A DNA stretch of 64,000 bases, taken from contig JAFSTA010000149.1 of NCBI GenBank assembly GCA_017450695.1, positions 1 to 64,000 of the forward strand, read 5' to 3'. Shown piece after piece: positions 51,011 through 59,426 of this stretch. This stretch comes from Kiritimatiellia bacterium (GTDB lineage Bacteria > Verrucomicrobiota > Kiritimatiellia > RFP12 > UBA1067). The position numbers and the translations under genes are program-made. The notes below the pieces were generated by a model that searched no databases, was not told the origin of the DNA, and saw only the letters and a program-made list of their open reading frames with translations. The stretch's first letter is position 1; each line of letters starts with the position of its first letter.

Positions 51011-51117
51011 GTTGGAGCGGCATCAGCCGCCAGACGAAAAGAGGTATGCGCGACATCTATGTCGCGCCACGGAACATGGAAAGGTGGTAGGTTACAGGCA
51101 GTAGGGAACAGGCAATA

Positions 51118-51182
51118 GGTACGCCTCTCCATTCCGTGACCTTCCGTGTGTTCTGTGGTTTTTCAAATTGTCCAACAGAGGA
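51118..51182 (-). repeat. Dispersed repeat family 1, partial copy at a gene end
   Basis: Minus strand: cctctgttggacaatttgaa then accacagaacacacgg. It begins directly after the stop of the 51183-53531 gene, as another copy begins at the GH10 stop (19202). Confidence 0.7.
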
Positions 51183-53531
51183 TCACGGGACCGTGATTTC
51201 GAGCTTTGCCGTGAAGTCGCGATCGCCGGCGAGCGGCTTCGAGTCCAGCGAGAGGGACTTCCCTCCCTCGAATTCAATCGTGAACGGCTTGGCGAGATCG
51301 CCCATTTGCGGTGCAAGGTAGAGATTGAATCGTTTCACGTTTTCGGTTTTGATGCGGAATTTGTTCCCGCCGAGGTTTTCGGCGAGGATGCGCGCACCGT
51401 GTTCCCAGTTTCGGGTGGTAAACGAGTGCGTCTGCAACTTCAAGTCGGCCTCCGTCTCCGCCACGTCCGGACCTTCCAAAACGATCGCGTCCACCGCAAT
51501 CTCCCCTTCCCTTGCCTCGACCAGCTCCAGCCATCGTGTCCGCTTGACGGGTTCGACGGCGGGATGTTTCGATCCGCATGGCGTGACCAACGCGATATTC
51601 GGCGCATACGGATTGCGGCGTTTGTCGAGCGACCAGGCGAAAAAGCGCCGCATCGCGGCCTTCGCGCCGGGGAAGGCGAGCGAATGCCCCTCCGCGTGTT
51701 CATCGTACACATGGTCGATGCCGTCACGCTTCATCAGTTCATCGGCGCCTCTCCCGAATTCGACACCGCACCATTTGTGATGCCGGGGAGTCACATGATT
51801 TCCCCGGTATCCGGGGCGCGGCGAACAGTCGAGGGCACCATGCTGGATATAGACGGGCGTTCCCAAAAGCGACCGGAAATCCGCCTCGTACCAAGCGCCC
51901 GCGCTGAACCAGACGCCAGCAAAGCGGTCGGCGAGAACCTGCGCGAGGTGGTACACGCCATACCCGCCCATCGAATGCCCACCCAGAAAAATCCGTTCCG
52001 GATCAATGTTGAACTTCTTCTTGGCGGCCTCAATCGTAGCCTCGATGATCGCCGGTGCGCCGGGTTGATTCCAACGCGACCCGTTCTCCGCCGGAGGCGC
52101 GGAAGGAGCCGCCACGACAAACGGGGCGTGGATGATGTCCGGCATAAGCCAATTCTTTTCCGGGCTGAAGTAATTTCCGGGCGCATCGTCGGGTGATTTG
52201 CGGTTTCCTCCGTGCAGGAAAACCAGAAGCGGAACGGGTTTCGAGAGATCCAGCCCCTCCGGCACGTAATAGTAGATGCGTCCGGAGGTACGGCCGGGTG
52301 CAGGTTCCTCGTAAGTCAACTTCCCGCACTCTTTCTCGCCCGTCGGATAGACGTGGAACGAGAGGCGTTTCTCCGCCGTCGCGGACTCGTCGATTTCCGG
52401 GGGCAACGGTTCCGAAAACGGGACCAGACGAAGGTAGGGCTTCTCGCAGCCGTGGCCGAGCGCGACATGGAGAACATTAGACCGGGCGCTCCCCTGAAAT
52501 TCGCAGACGGAAGATTCGATGGTCGTGGCCGCGCAGATCGACCAGGTCTCCCGCACATGCTTTCCGTCCACGAGCGGACCGTTATGCGCGGAGAGAATCG
52601 CCTTCATGTCATCCACCGTGAACGGCGTTTTCTTGGGTTTCACGGAGAACGGGAACGGTTTCCCTTCCGGCCACTCCTGTCCCGTCAAGAGACGGATCGC
52701 CTGACGGAAACGCCCCGTGTTGTTGGGATGATCGAATGCGTGTTCCGGACCGAAATTGAACGAGCCTTGGTAGGCCTTGGCGAAATTGAACTTCCCCTTC
52801 CCGTCCCAGAACCCCTTCGCCTTCGCGTTCTCAATCAATCCCGGCGAAACGATCACATCCCCCTTCGGGAAAGAGTCCAGTTCATAAACCGTGTAGAGGT
52901 TGGGCATGACCGTAACCTCGTCATCCGGACAACGGACCGCGACATAGTGCCGTCCGTGAACAACCTGCACAAGCCACGCCTCGTCCTTGTCCGCCACTGT
53001 GTAAATGCGTGCGGAGGACGCATACCCGTACTTCTCCACCAGTCCGCAGAGAATCCGTACCCCGTCACGGGCGCTTGTCGCGCGCTCCGCCACGGCACGC
53101 CGCAGGTTGTACTTGACGCCTCCTTCACGTAGCAACGAGGGATCGTCCATACGTTCCTTGGAATTCCCGCCCGAATTACTGACCACCAGCACGCCGTTCT
53201 CGTTGAGGAACGAGTCGGCATTCTTATCCCCGTTCGGGAACTTCACCTCGCTCCAGTAACAGGCAACGGTGCGCTTTGCCTGCGGAACCGAGGTGCTGCA
53301 CCCATACGAGGCGGGGAGGCAGCTCCCGTCCGGCCAGTCGTCGCAACGCGGCACGATTCCGTGGTGGACGGAAAGCGGCGGACTGTCGTCCTCGTTGTGC
53401 CCCACCAAGACATGGCCGGTAGCCGAAACCTTTTTGCCCACAACAAGCGTCATGCAGTTCATCTCTACCGCGCCGGCGCAGAAACTGGCCGCAATCGCAC
53501 CGGAGAATAAAATTGGTTTGCAAATCATCAC
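51183..53531 (-). CDS. Secreted C69-family dipeptidase fused to an alpha/beta-hydrolase esterase
   Basis: 782 residues. A signal segment (~1-20) is followed by a C69/U34 Ntn-type dipeptidase: nucleophile C26 in 'EMNCMTLVVGKKVSATGHVL' with 'GHNEDD' (45-50), then 'NGVLVVSNSGGNS' and 'DEAWLVQVVHGRHYVAVR', to ~365. From ~385 a linker and an alpha/beta-hydrolase: 'LLVFLHGG' oxyanion loop (435-442), Ser520 in 'GGHSMGGYG', Asp569 in 'QHGALDCSP' and His616 in 'EGHSLAF', a PHB-depolymerase/feruloyl-esterase-like set. The end (~640-782) is a beta-rich domain. Each half has its full catalytic set and length, so this is one two-enzyme polypeptide. It could act on peptides or amino-acid esters linked to sugars. 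I know of no such fusion, but cannot search. Confidence 0.85.
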   Translation of the reverse strand: MMICKPILFSGAIAASFCAGAVEMNCMTLVVGKKVSATGHVLVGHNEDDSPPLSVHHGIVPRCDDWPDGSCLPASYGCSTSVPQAKRTVACYWSEVKFPNGDKNADSFLNENGVLVVSNSGGNSKERMDDPSLLREGGVKYNLRRAVAERATSARDGVRILCGLVEKYGYASSARIYTVADKDEAWLVQVVHGRHYVAVRCPDDEVTVMPNLYTVYELDSFPKGDVIVSPGLIENAKAKGFWDGKGKFNFAKAYQGSFNFGPEHAFDHPNNTGRFRQAIRLLTGQEWPEGKPFPFSVKPKKTPFTVDDMKAILSAHNGPLVDGKHVRETWSICAATTIESSVCEFQGSARSNVLHVALGHGCEKPYLRLVPFSEPLPPEIDESATAEKRLSFHVYPTGEKECGKLTYEEPAPGRTSGRIYYYVPEGLDLSKPVPLLVFLHGGNRKSPDDAPGNYFSPEKNWLMPDIIHAPFVVAAPSAPPAENGSRWNQPGAPAIIEATIEAAKKKFNIDPERIFLGGHSMGGYGVYHLAQVLADRFAGVWFSAGAWYEADFRSLLGTPVYIQHGALDCSPRPGYRGNHVTPRHHKWCGVEFGRGADELMKRDGIDHVYDEHAEGHSLAFPGAKAAMRRFFAWSLDKRRNPYAPNIALVTPCGSKHPAVEPVKRTRWLELVEAREGEIAVDAIVLEGPDVAETEADLKLQTHSFTTRNWEHGARILAENLGGNKFRIKTENVKRFNLYLAPQMGDLAKPFTIEFEGGKSLSLDSKPLAGDRDFTAKLEITVP

Positions 53532-53552
53532 GTAGAAATCCTCTTTGATTGG

Positions 53553-53632
53553 TTAGGTGGTTGAGTGGTTAGGTGGTGGGGTGGTTAGGTGGTGGGGTAG
53601 TTAGGTAGTTAGGTGGTTAGGTGGTGGGTGAT
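53553..53632 (+). repeat. Simple GGTGGTTAGGT-type repeat array
   Basis: ggttaggtggttgagtggtt, aggtggtggggtggttaggt, agttaggtagttaggtggtt: imperfect units of 8-9 bp over about 80 bp, just downstream of the sigma-factor/membrane-protein operon. Confidence 0.8.
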
Positions 53633-53688
53633 CCCTTTCGCCAGCCGCTCTTTAGCTCCTCGAATCCACACCGGGACATGGACAGACC

Positions 53689-54087
53689 CTACAGCCAGAG
53701 TGAATCGGCGGCAGCTTCAAAGCTCTCGGTATCCATTCCCTGAATATCGAGCATATAATCGGCATCCAGTTCCGTGAACCCGACATTCCTGTGCGACGCG
53801 ACCGGTACTGGCTTGTCAGGCATTGCATAACGGTAGGCGGAAAAACCGCCGGCCACCAACAGGAGAACGGCCGCGATTTTCGCGATCCTCCTGAAACTCC
53901 ACGCGTGCAGCCAGGTCGCGCGGCGGGACAGCTCGCGACTGCGCGAGGCCGCCTCCAGACGGATTGCGGACAGGACGCGCTCGGAAGGTCCGGCCTGTGT
54001 CCGCATCGCTTCACGAAACATCGGCGCCAGGCTTTCGAATTCGCGTTCGACAGCCGCCTCATCCCATTTCGTCTCTTCCGTTTTCAT
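53689..54087 (-). CDS. Short membrane protein coupled to the ECF sigma factor, anti-sigma candidate
   Basis: 132 residues from ATG 54087, with an ideal AAGGAGGAG 4-5 bp upstream that lies within the sigma gene; the ATGA overlap with the sigma stop means tight coupling. The N-terminal ~75 residues are charged and helical ('EETKWDEAAVEREFESLAPM'), followed by one membrane segment ('AKIAAVLLLVAGGFSAYRYA') and a short outer part ending 'FTELDADYMLDIQG'. The layout fits an anti-sigma factor, but the zinc-binding H-x3-C-x2-C motif is absent. I see no named family. Confidence 0.7.
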   Translation of the reverse strand: MKTEETKWDEAAVEREFESLAPMFREAMRTQAGPSERVLSAIRLEAASRSRELSRRATWLHAWSFRRIAKIAAVLLLVAGGFSAYRYAMPDKPVPVASHRNVGFTELDADYMLDIQGMDTESFEAAADSLWL

Positions 54088-54701
54088 TTTTCTCCTCCTT
54101 CCGCGGAACCATCCGCCAGCCAACCCTTCAATTTCTCCATCGCATCGTGCATCCGCCCCAACGCCGTGTTCAGGGGAACGCCGAGCTGTTCGGCGATTTC
54201 CTTGAACGAAAGATCCGCCTCCGTCCGAAGCAGGAAAACCTCCCGCTGTTTCTCCGGCAACCGGCGGACCGCCTCCACCACCTTCGCGTAGAGATCCGCC
54301 GTCTCCAGCCGCTCGGACGGTGCGCTCTCCGATGAGGCAATCCGTTCCCCGAGCGAGACATCCGTTCCGTCATCCCCCGTCGCCACGGGCGCGTCCAGGC
54401 TCAGGTCGCCCCGTTGCCGCCGCCGATAATCGGTCAGCAGGTTCTTCGCGATCCGCCACATCCACGCCTTGAAGGAAATCGCGGTAAACCGATCCGCCGC
54501 GCGGATAATGCGAATCCAGCAATCCTGAAAGAGGTCTTCCGCATCCGCATGACTGCCGGTCATCCCCAGGAACCAATGGAAGAGGGCATCGCGATACCGA
54601 AGAACCAGAGAATCCATCGCGTCCGCGTTTCCGTGAACGAACGATTCGAGCAGTTCCTCGTCGCTTCGCTGTGCTTCCTCCTTCATTGGGTTCGTGTACA
54701 T
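54084..54701 (-). CDS. ECF-type RNA polymerase sigma factor
   Basis: 205 residues with regions sigma2 ('FVHGNADAMDSLVLRYRDAL', 'DAEDLFQDCWIRIIRAADRF', 'WMWRIAKNLLTDYRRR') and sigma4 ('VRRLPEKQREVFLLRTEADL', 'SFKEIAEQLGVPLNTALGRM'), joined by a short acidic linker. It recruits RNA polymerase to promoters of an unknown regulon. It lies 19 bp after aroC and is coupled (ATGA) to a membrane protein that may control it. ATG 54701 or 54686 could be the start; neither has a clear Shine-Dalgarno. Confidence 0.92.
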   Translation of the reverse strand: MYTNPMKEEAQRSDEELLESFVHGNADAMDSLVLRYRDALFHWFLGMTGSHADAEDLFQDCWIRIIRAADRFTAISFKAWMWRIAKNLLTDYRRRQRGDLSLDAPVATGDDGTDVSLGERIASSESAPSERLETADLYAKVVEAVRRLPEKQREVFLLRTEADLSFKEIAEQLGVPLNTALGRMHDAMEKLKGWLADGSAEGGEK

Positions 54702-54720
54702 AAACGAGAAAAAAAGGAAT

Positions 54721-55911
54721 TTATTGGGTGTTCCAGAAAAGATGTGTCTCGTTGTTCCCTACGGGTGTGAAATCCCCCCACGTCAAAGGATGCAGGTAAG
54801 AATAGCGAATCCGCAGTTCCGTCATCGTATCGCCGCCGAGTTTTTCCAGCAGCGCATCCGCGATCACCATCGCCACAACCGACTCCAGTACCACGACGGC
54901 GCGCGGGACGGGACAGAAATCAGAACGCTCGTAGCGGGTCCCCACCTTTGTCCCGTTTGCCAGATCCACGGTCGGTTGCGCTTTCAGCGTAGTCGGGATC
55001 GGTTTCATGGCGGCGCGCAGCCAAATCGTCTCCCCGTTCGATATCCCGCCCTCGATTCCCCCGCAGCGGTTGGAGCCGCGCAACAGGTTGCCATCCACGT
55101 CGTCCAGAATCGGGTCGTGCGCCTCCGTTCCCCGGCGTCGGGTGTTGGCGAAGGCATCCCCGATTTCGACGCCTTTGATCGCGGGAACGCTGACGGCGGC
55201 AGCAGACAGCCTTGCGTCCAGCCGCTCTTCCGGCGTGACGTAAGACCCCAATCCCGCAGGGACGCCCAGAACGGCCACTTCGATCACGCCGCCCAGCGTC
55301 TCGCCGTCCTGTTTCGCACGCTCGATCTCGCGCAACGCGCCTTCGTCGGCGGCCGGGTCGGGTATCCGCGTGGGGAAATCCGCAGCGCGGGAAACCAGGG
55401 TTTCGAGATCCGCCGCCTCGTCCGGGAGGGAGACGAGACCGATAGACCGGACGAAACCGCCCACGCGAATCCCGAACTCAGAGAGGAACGCCCGGCAAAC
55501 CGAACCTGCCGCCACCCGACACGCCGTTTCCCGCGCCGATGCCCGCTCCAAGGCGGGACGGATGTCGTCAAATCTATATTTCGCCAGCGCCGCGAGGTCC
55601 GCGTGTCCGGGACGCGGCGTCGTGTAAGAGGGAATCGGCTTGCCGTTCCACTTCGCATGGTCACGGTTCTCGATCTGCAGGGCAATCGGCGCCCCGGTGG
55701 TCTCCCCTTCCATCACGCCGGCGAGAATCCGCGCCGTGTCCGTCTCAATCGCCATGCGGCCGCCCGCGCCGGTCGGCAACTGGCGACGCGCCAAATCCTC
55801 GCGAATCTTCTCTGCGGAAACGGGAAGTCCGGCGGGTATCCCCTCCAGAAGAACCGTCAGGCACGGTCCGTGAGATTCCCCGGCGCTACTGTAACGCAAG
55901 CGTCTGAACAT
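54721..55911 (-). CDS. aroC: Chorismate synthase
   Basis: 396 residues. Converts 5-enolpyruvylshikimate-3-phosphate to chorismate using reduced FMN, the last step of the shikimate pathway. Signatures: 'SSAGESHGPCL' (8-18), 'RPGHADLAALAKY', 'RASARETACRVAAGSV', 'RGSNRCGGIEGGISNGE' and 'ALLEKLGGDTM'. Complete and of slightly longer than usual length because of short insertions. It follows apgM by 16 bp in the same direction, suggesting one transcript that continues to the sigma factor. No other aro gene here. Confidence 0.95.
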   Translation of the reverse strand: MFRRLRYSSAGESHGPCLTVLLEGIPAGLPVSAEKIREDLARRQLPTGAGGRMAIETDTARILAGVMEGETTGAPIALQIENRDHAKWNGKPIPSYTTPRPGHADLAALAKYRFDDIRPALERASARETACRVAAGSVCRAFLSEFGIRVGGFVRSIGLVSLPDEAADLETLVSRAADFPTRIPDPAADEGALREIERAKQDGETLGGVIEVAVLGVPAGLGSYVTPEERLDARLSAAAVSVPAIKGVEIGDAFANTRRRGTEAHDPILDDVDGNLLRGSNRCGGIEGGISNGETIWLRAAMKPIPTTLKAQPTVDLANGTKVGTRYERSDFCPVPRAVVVLESVVAMVIADALLEKLGGDTMTELRIRYSYLHPLTWGDFTPVGNNETHLFWNTQ

Positions 55912-55927
55912 AATTCCCCGTCACCCG

Positions 55928-57106
55928 TTATTGCAACAGCAAGTCAATCAGGTCCGCGCGCTTCATGCGCCCCAGCGCACCGTGCCTCGCCTCTGACTCC
56001 CCGTAGGTCTCCACCTTGTCCGGCTCGACGCCCGGCTGGTAAACCGCCACGGGAACAGGCGTGCGCGTGTGTTTGCCGATCGCCAAGGGAACCGGATGGT
56101 CCGGCAAGACGCAATACGCGACATCCTTCCCCAACGCCCGCATGACCCTTCCGACGAGGCGGCTGTCGAAGTCCTCGATCGCGCGCAGTTTCAGGTCCAG
56201 CTTCTGCAGGTGCGAGACTTCGTCGGTCGCCTCCAGATGCACATAGACGAAATTGTATCCGTCGCGAATCGCCTGAATGGCGGCATCCGCCTTGCCCTCG
56301 TAATTGGTGTCGATAAAGCCGGTGGCGCCGGGAACGCGAATCACGTCCATTCCCATGCAGCGGCCAAGCCCGTTGATCACATCGACGGCGGAAATCACGG
56401 CGGCGCGAACCCCGTAGCGCGTGCAGAGGTTGTGGATCGCACTTGGTTTCCCGCCGCTCCACGGCCAAATCCCGTTCGCGGTACGGCCTTTCAGCACCTC
56501 GGCCGCCTTGCCGATCAGCTCGCAGAGGAATCGCGCCGTTTCCACGCCGTTGTCGGACTTCGTGCGCGGCAAATGCTTGGCGACGGGCTGCCCGTGATTG
56601 TCGTCGGGCTTGTCGTAGGAGACCTCCGCGCTGAACTGCTTTCCGTGGAGGACAAGCAGGTTCCGGTAACTCACGCCGGCGTGGAACGAAACCGACTCCG
56701 AGCCAAGTTTCTCGTTCAGCAAATCAATCGTCTCCTGCGCGTCGCGCTGGGAGATGTGACCGCCTGAAAAGTCGCGCAGAATCCCGTTCTCATCGACCGT
56801 CACGAGGTTCATGCGGAACGCAATATCATCGGGGCCAAGCGGCAGGTTCTGGCTGGCAGCCTCCAAGGGACCGCGACCGCACAGTTCCGTCCGCAAGTCC
56901 CCGCCGAGAACCGACATATTCGCCACATCGCTGGAAGTCGGGAATCCGTCCGGTAACGTCAACAAGGTTCCGCTTCTGCCCAAACGGGAGATTCCGTCCA
57001 TTGCGGGTGTCTCCGCGTATTGGAGCGGGGTCTTCCCCTCCAGCTCGCGAATCGGCTCGTCCGCCATGCCATCGCCCAAAAACAACACTGTTGGATAAGG
57101 TTTCAT
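55928..57106 (-). CDS. apgM: Cofactor-independent phosphoglycerate mutase, archaeal type
   Basis: About 392 residues. ATG 57106 ('MKPYPTVLFLGDGMADEP') is preferred because family members start there; ATG 57133 is upstream. The alkaline-phosphatase-fold motifs are 'LGDGMADEP', 'FPTSSDVANMSVLGG' (with the catalytic Ser) and the metal-binding 'HLEATDEVSH' and 'VLPDHPVP'. It interconverts 3- and 2-phosphoglycerate in glycolysis and gluconeogenesis. This aPGAM type is shared by archaea and some bacteria. First gene of the apgM-aroC-sigma-membrane-protein group. Confidence 0.93.
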   Translation of the reverse strand: MKPYPTVLFLGDGMADEPIRELEGKTPLQYAETPAMDGISRLGRSGTLLTLPDGFPTSSDVANMSVLGGDLRTELCGRGPLEAASQNLPLGPDDIAFRMNLVTVDENGILRDFSGGHISQRDAQETIDLLNEKLGSESVSFHAGVSYRNLLVLHGKQFSAEVSYDKPDDNHGQPVAKHLPRTKSDNGVETARFLCELIGKAAEVLKGRTANGIWPWSGGKPSAIHNLCTRYGVRAAVISAVDVINGLGRCMGMDVIRVPGATGFIDTNYEGKADAAIQAIRDGYNFVYVHLEATDEVSHLQKLDLKLRAIEDFDSRLVGRVMRALGKDVAYCVLPDHPVPLAIGKHTRTPVPVAVYQPGVEPDKVETYGESEARHGALGRMKRADLIDLLLQ

Positions 57107-57667
57107 GATGGCAATCAGTCTCTCACTTGCCAAGCCCGACTGTCAAGCCTAAAACACTTCGGATGCTTTCGGCCAGATTCGCCCCGCCATCTGTTTTCGG
57201 GGAAGCGACACTCGCTTTCCGGCGGACCGGCCATTTAACCATTTCAAGGCGAAGCGATTTAACTTTCCCTAAATTCCTCTGTTGGACAATTTGAAAAAAC
57301 CGTGGCGAATCATGGCGCGTTGGAATTTTTCTGACTTTCACCATTTGAGCGAATCCGTTTTCTGTCGTAACGTGTGTGTTGGGGGATCGAAAAGCCTCTG
57401 TTTTTCGGCACTTTCTCTGCGTACTCTGCGGCCTCAGCGGCTCTGGGTGAGAACCCAAACGAGAAATCTAGGATCATACTACCGCATACTCCCTTTTTAA
57501 CACGCTGAACCTGTTAAATTACAAGCCAAATGCCCAAACTCTGCTTGCGAAAGTGGAAGAGGTTTGTTATACTGGATTTGCTCTTGGGGACGAGTGTCCC
57601 TATGAATGCCATCACTCCTGTTTTTTGCTTGCTGACTCAACAAGACCCTGCGCGGAAAGGAACCGAA
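57107..57667. other. Divergent intergenic region with repeat families 1 and 3
   Basis: It lies between apgM (minus) and the phosphoesterase (plus) and holds both their promoters, which I could not locate with certainty. 57230-57255 is a family 3 fragment (ccatttcaaggcgaagcgat) and 57255-57474 a family 1 copy. A stretch at 57490-57520 (aacacgctgaacctgttaa) resembles the complement of family 2. Confidence 0.55.
57255..57474 (+). repeat. Dispersed intergenic repeat family 1, forward copy
   Basis: ctttccctaaattcctctg, ttggacaatttgaaaaaacc, ggaatttttctgactttcac, catttgagcgaatccgtttt, ctgtcgtaacgtgtgtgt, gatcgaaaagcctctgttt, ctttctctgcgtactctgcg and gtgagaacccaaacgag. Near-complete; module B is shortened. 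Confidence 0.85.
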
Positions 57668-59260
57668 ATGAGCCTAATCACATTCCCGAAAACCACAAGG
57701 AGATTTTTTCTGGAAGGGTTGATCGCGTCAGCCGGGTTGAACTCGCTCGGCGTGACCGTGCGTGGAACGCCCAAGCTACGGTTTGGAGTGGTGAGCGACA
57801 TCCATTTCTTCGCGAGCAGCACGGAGCAGTACTTCCTGAACGCCTTGACCTGGTTCAAGTCGCAGAATGTCGATGCCGTGATGATCACGGGAGACCTCGC
57901 CGACACGGGGCAGTACACCGAACTGGAGCGCGTGGCCGCCTGCTGGTACCAAGTCTTTCCCAATGACACCGGATCGGACGGACGGCACGTCGAAAAACTT
58001 TTCATCTACGGAAACCACGACTACGAGGGATGGACGTACAACGCCTCTCTGAAAGAGCAGCGTCGGCCCTACGCGCTCATCAACGACTGGCCGGGGTATT
58101 GGGAAACCTATTTCCACGAGACGTTTCAGCCCGTTTACAGCAAGACGGTCAAGGGTTATACCTTCATCGGGATGCACTGGGGAAAGCAGACGGAAATGAG
58201 GACATTCGTGGCGAATCTGGCGCCGACCCTGCCGACCGACCGTCCCTTCTTTTTCTTCCAGCACGCGCATCCGTGGAACACGATCTACGGCGAATGGGCA
58301 TGGGGCGCATGGGACGACAAAAAGGCGGCGACCGAATCGTTGACACCATTCCCTCACGCCGTGGCCTTCTCCGGACATTCGCATTACTCCCTCACCGACG
58401 AGCGCGGGATCTGGCAGGGCGCCTTCACCTCGCTCGGCACGGCTTCCGCCCGTTACATCGGGCATCCGTACGGACCGGAAAACGCGGGCACCGACAACTC
58501 TGCGCTCGACCTGCACATGCCGCGCATGAATGACGGGTACCCGCAGGGAATGCTGGTCAGCGTTTATCGCGACGTGATGGTTATCGCGCGCCGCGAATTC
58601 GCCTATGGGGAAAGCGTCGGTCCGGACTGGGTGGTGCCGCTCCCGACGGTCGATCAACCTGACCGGCCGTTTTCTTTCGCCCCGCGCGCGTCGGTGAGCT
58701 ATGCCCCGCAATTCGCGGCGGACGCGGTAGTTACGCTGACGCAGCGAACCGGTACGACCCGCAAAGGCAAGAGCGAGCAACAGGTTGTGGTCGGCTTCCC
58801 CCGAGCCCTTTTCCACGACTACCGAGACCGCATTTACACCTACGAGGTAACCGCAGAGATCCTGCGGTTCCAGACCGTAATCCCCTTCCGTACGAAAACC
58901 GTGTATGCGGAAAAGTATTTCCTCTCAGACGACCGAATCGCCGCGAGCGGAACGCTGGTTTTCGGTGTGAATGAGTTACCCGCGAACGAAAAAATCCGAT
59001 TCGCGGTTCGTCCGCAGAACTGCTTCGGCAAAACCGGTGCGCCGATCTACAGCGAGGTCATTGACTCGCCGGGCACACGCGGTGAAAACCCGCCGCAAGG
59101 CGCCAGCGAGAAAACCTCCGCCGGAATCTCCGTCCACGACCGCGCCGCATCCGCCGCACCGAAAGAAGGTCGCGATGCCGACTCGCGTACCGTCGAGACG
59201 GAGTACGCCTACTTTTCCGACACGCGGCTCGACCCCGGCATCTCGCTTCTGGTCAAATGA
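57668..59260 (+). CDS. Tat-exported calcineurin-like metallophosphoesterase
   Basis: 530 residues from ATG 57668 (AAAGGAA 5 bp upstream); the frame stays open to 57530 but that part is not protein-like. The N-terminus 'TTRRFFLEGLIASAGLNSLG' is a twin-arginine signal. Metallophosphoesterase motifs are 'VVSDIHFF', 'MITGDLADTG', 'IYGNHDYEG', 'QHAHPW' and 'FSGHSHYSL', in the order of the superfamily. A C-terminal ~180-residue beta-rich part ('FSFAPRASVSYAP' on) resembles fibronectin or Ig modules. It is probably an extracytoplasmic phosphodiesterase or phosphatase acting on phosphate esters, nucleotides or lipids. Complete. Confidence 0.9.
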   Translation: MSLITFPKTTRRFFLEGLIASAGLNSLGVTVRGTPKLRFGVVSDIHFFASSTEQYFLNALTWFKSQNVDAVMITGDLADTGQYTELERVAACWYQVFPNDTGSDGRHVEKLFIYGNHDYEGWTYNASLKEQRRPYALINDWPGYWETYFHETFQPVYSKTVKGYTFIGMHWGKQTEMRTFVANLAPTLPTDRPFFFFQHAHPWNTIYGEWAWGAWDDKKAATESLTPFPHAVAFSGHSHYSLTDERGIWQGAFTSLGTASARYIGHPYGPENAGTDNSALDLHMPRMNDGYPQGMLVSVYRDVMVIARREFAYGESVGPDWVVPLPTVDQPDRPFSFAPRASVSYAPQFAADAVVTLTQRTGTTRKGKSEQQVVVGFPRALFHDYRDRIYTYEVTAEILRFQTVIPFRTKTVYAEKYFLSDDRIAASGTLVFGVNELPANEKIRFAVRPQNCFGKTGAPIYSEVIDSPGTRGENPPQGASEKTSAGISVHDRAASAAPKEGRDADSRTVETEYAYFSDTRLDPGISLLVK

Positions 59261-59282
59261 CCCTCGATTCCTTGCCTAAAAG

Positions 59283-59385
59283 TTGGCCGGTTAAGCGTGT
59301 TCAGCATTACGGACGCGACGGGGAGCGTCTCTGCGGGGCAAAACGTATCCTCTTTTCCATTCCCATGCGAACGCGGACAACGGGC
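59283..59385 (+). repeat. Diverged copy of direct repeat family 2
   Basis: gttggccggttaagcgtgtt, acggacgcgacggggagcgt, ttttccattcccatgcgaac. It is diverged from 32808-32912 and 33797-33900, roughly 65-70% identical by eye. Confidence 0.5.
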
Positions 59386-59426
59386 TACCAGCTACTCGCT
59401 GCCCACGCTTGCGGTTCGGGCGTTCA

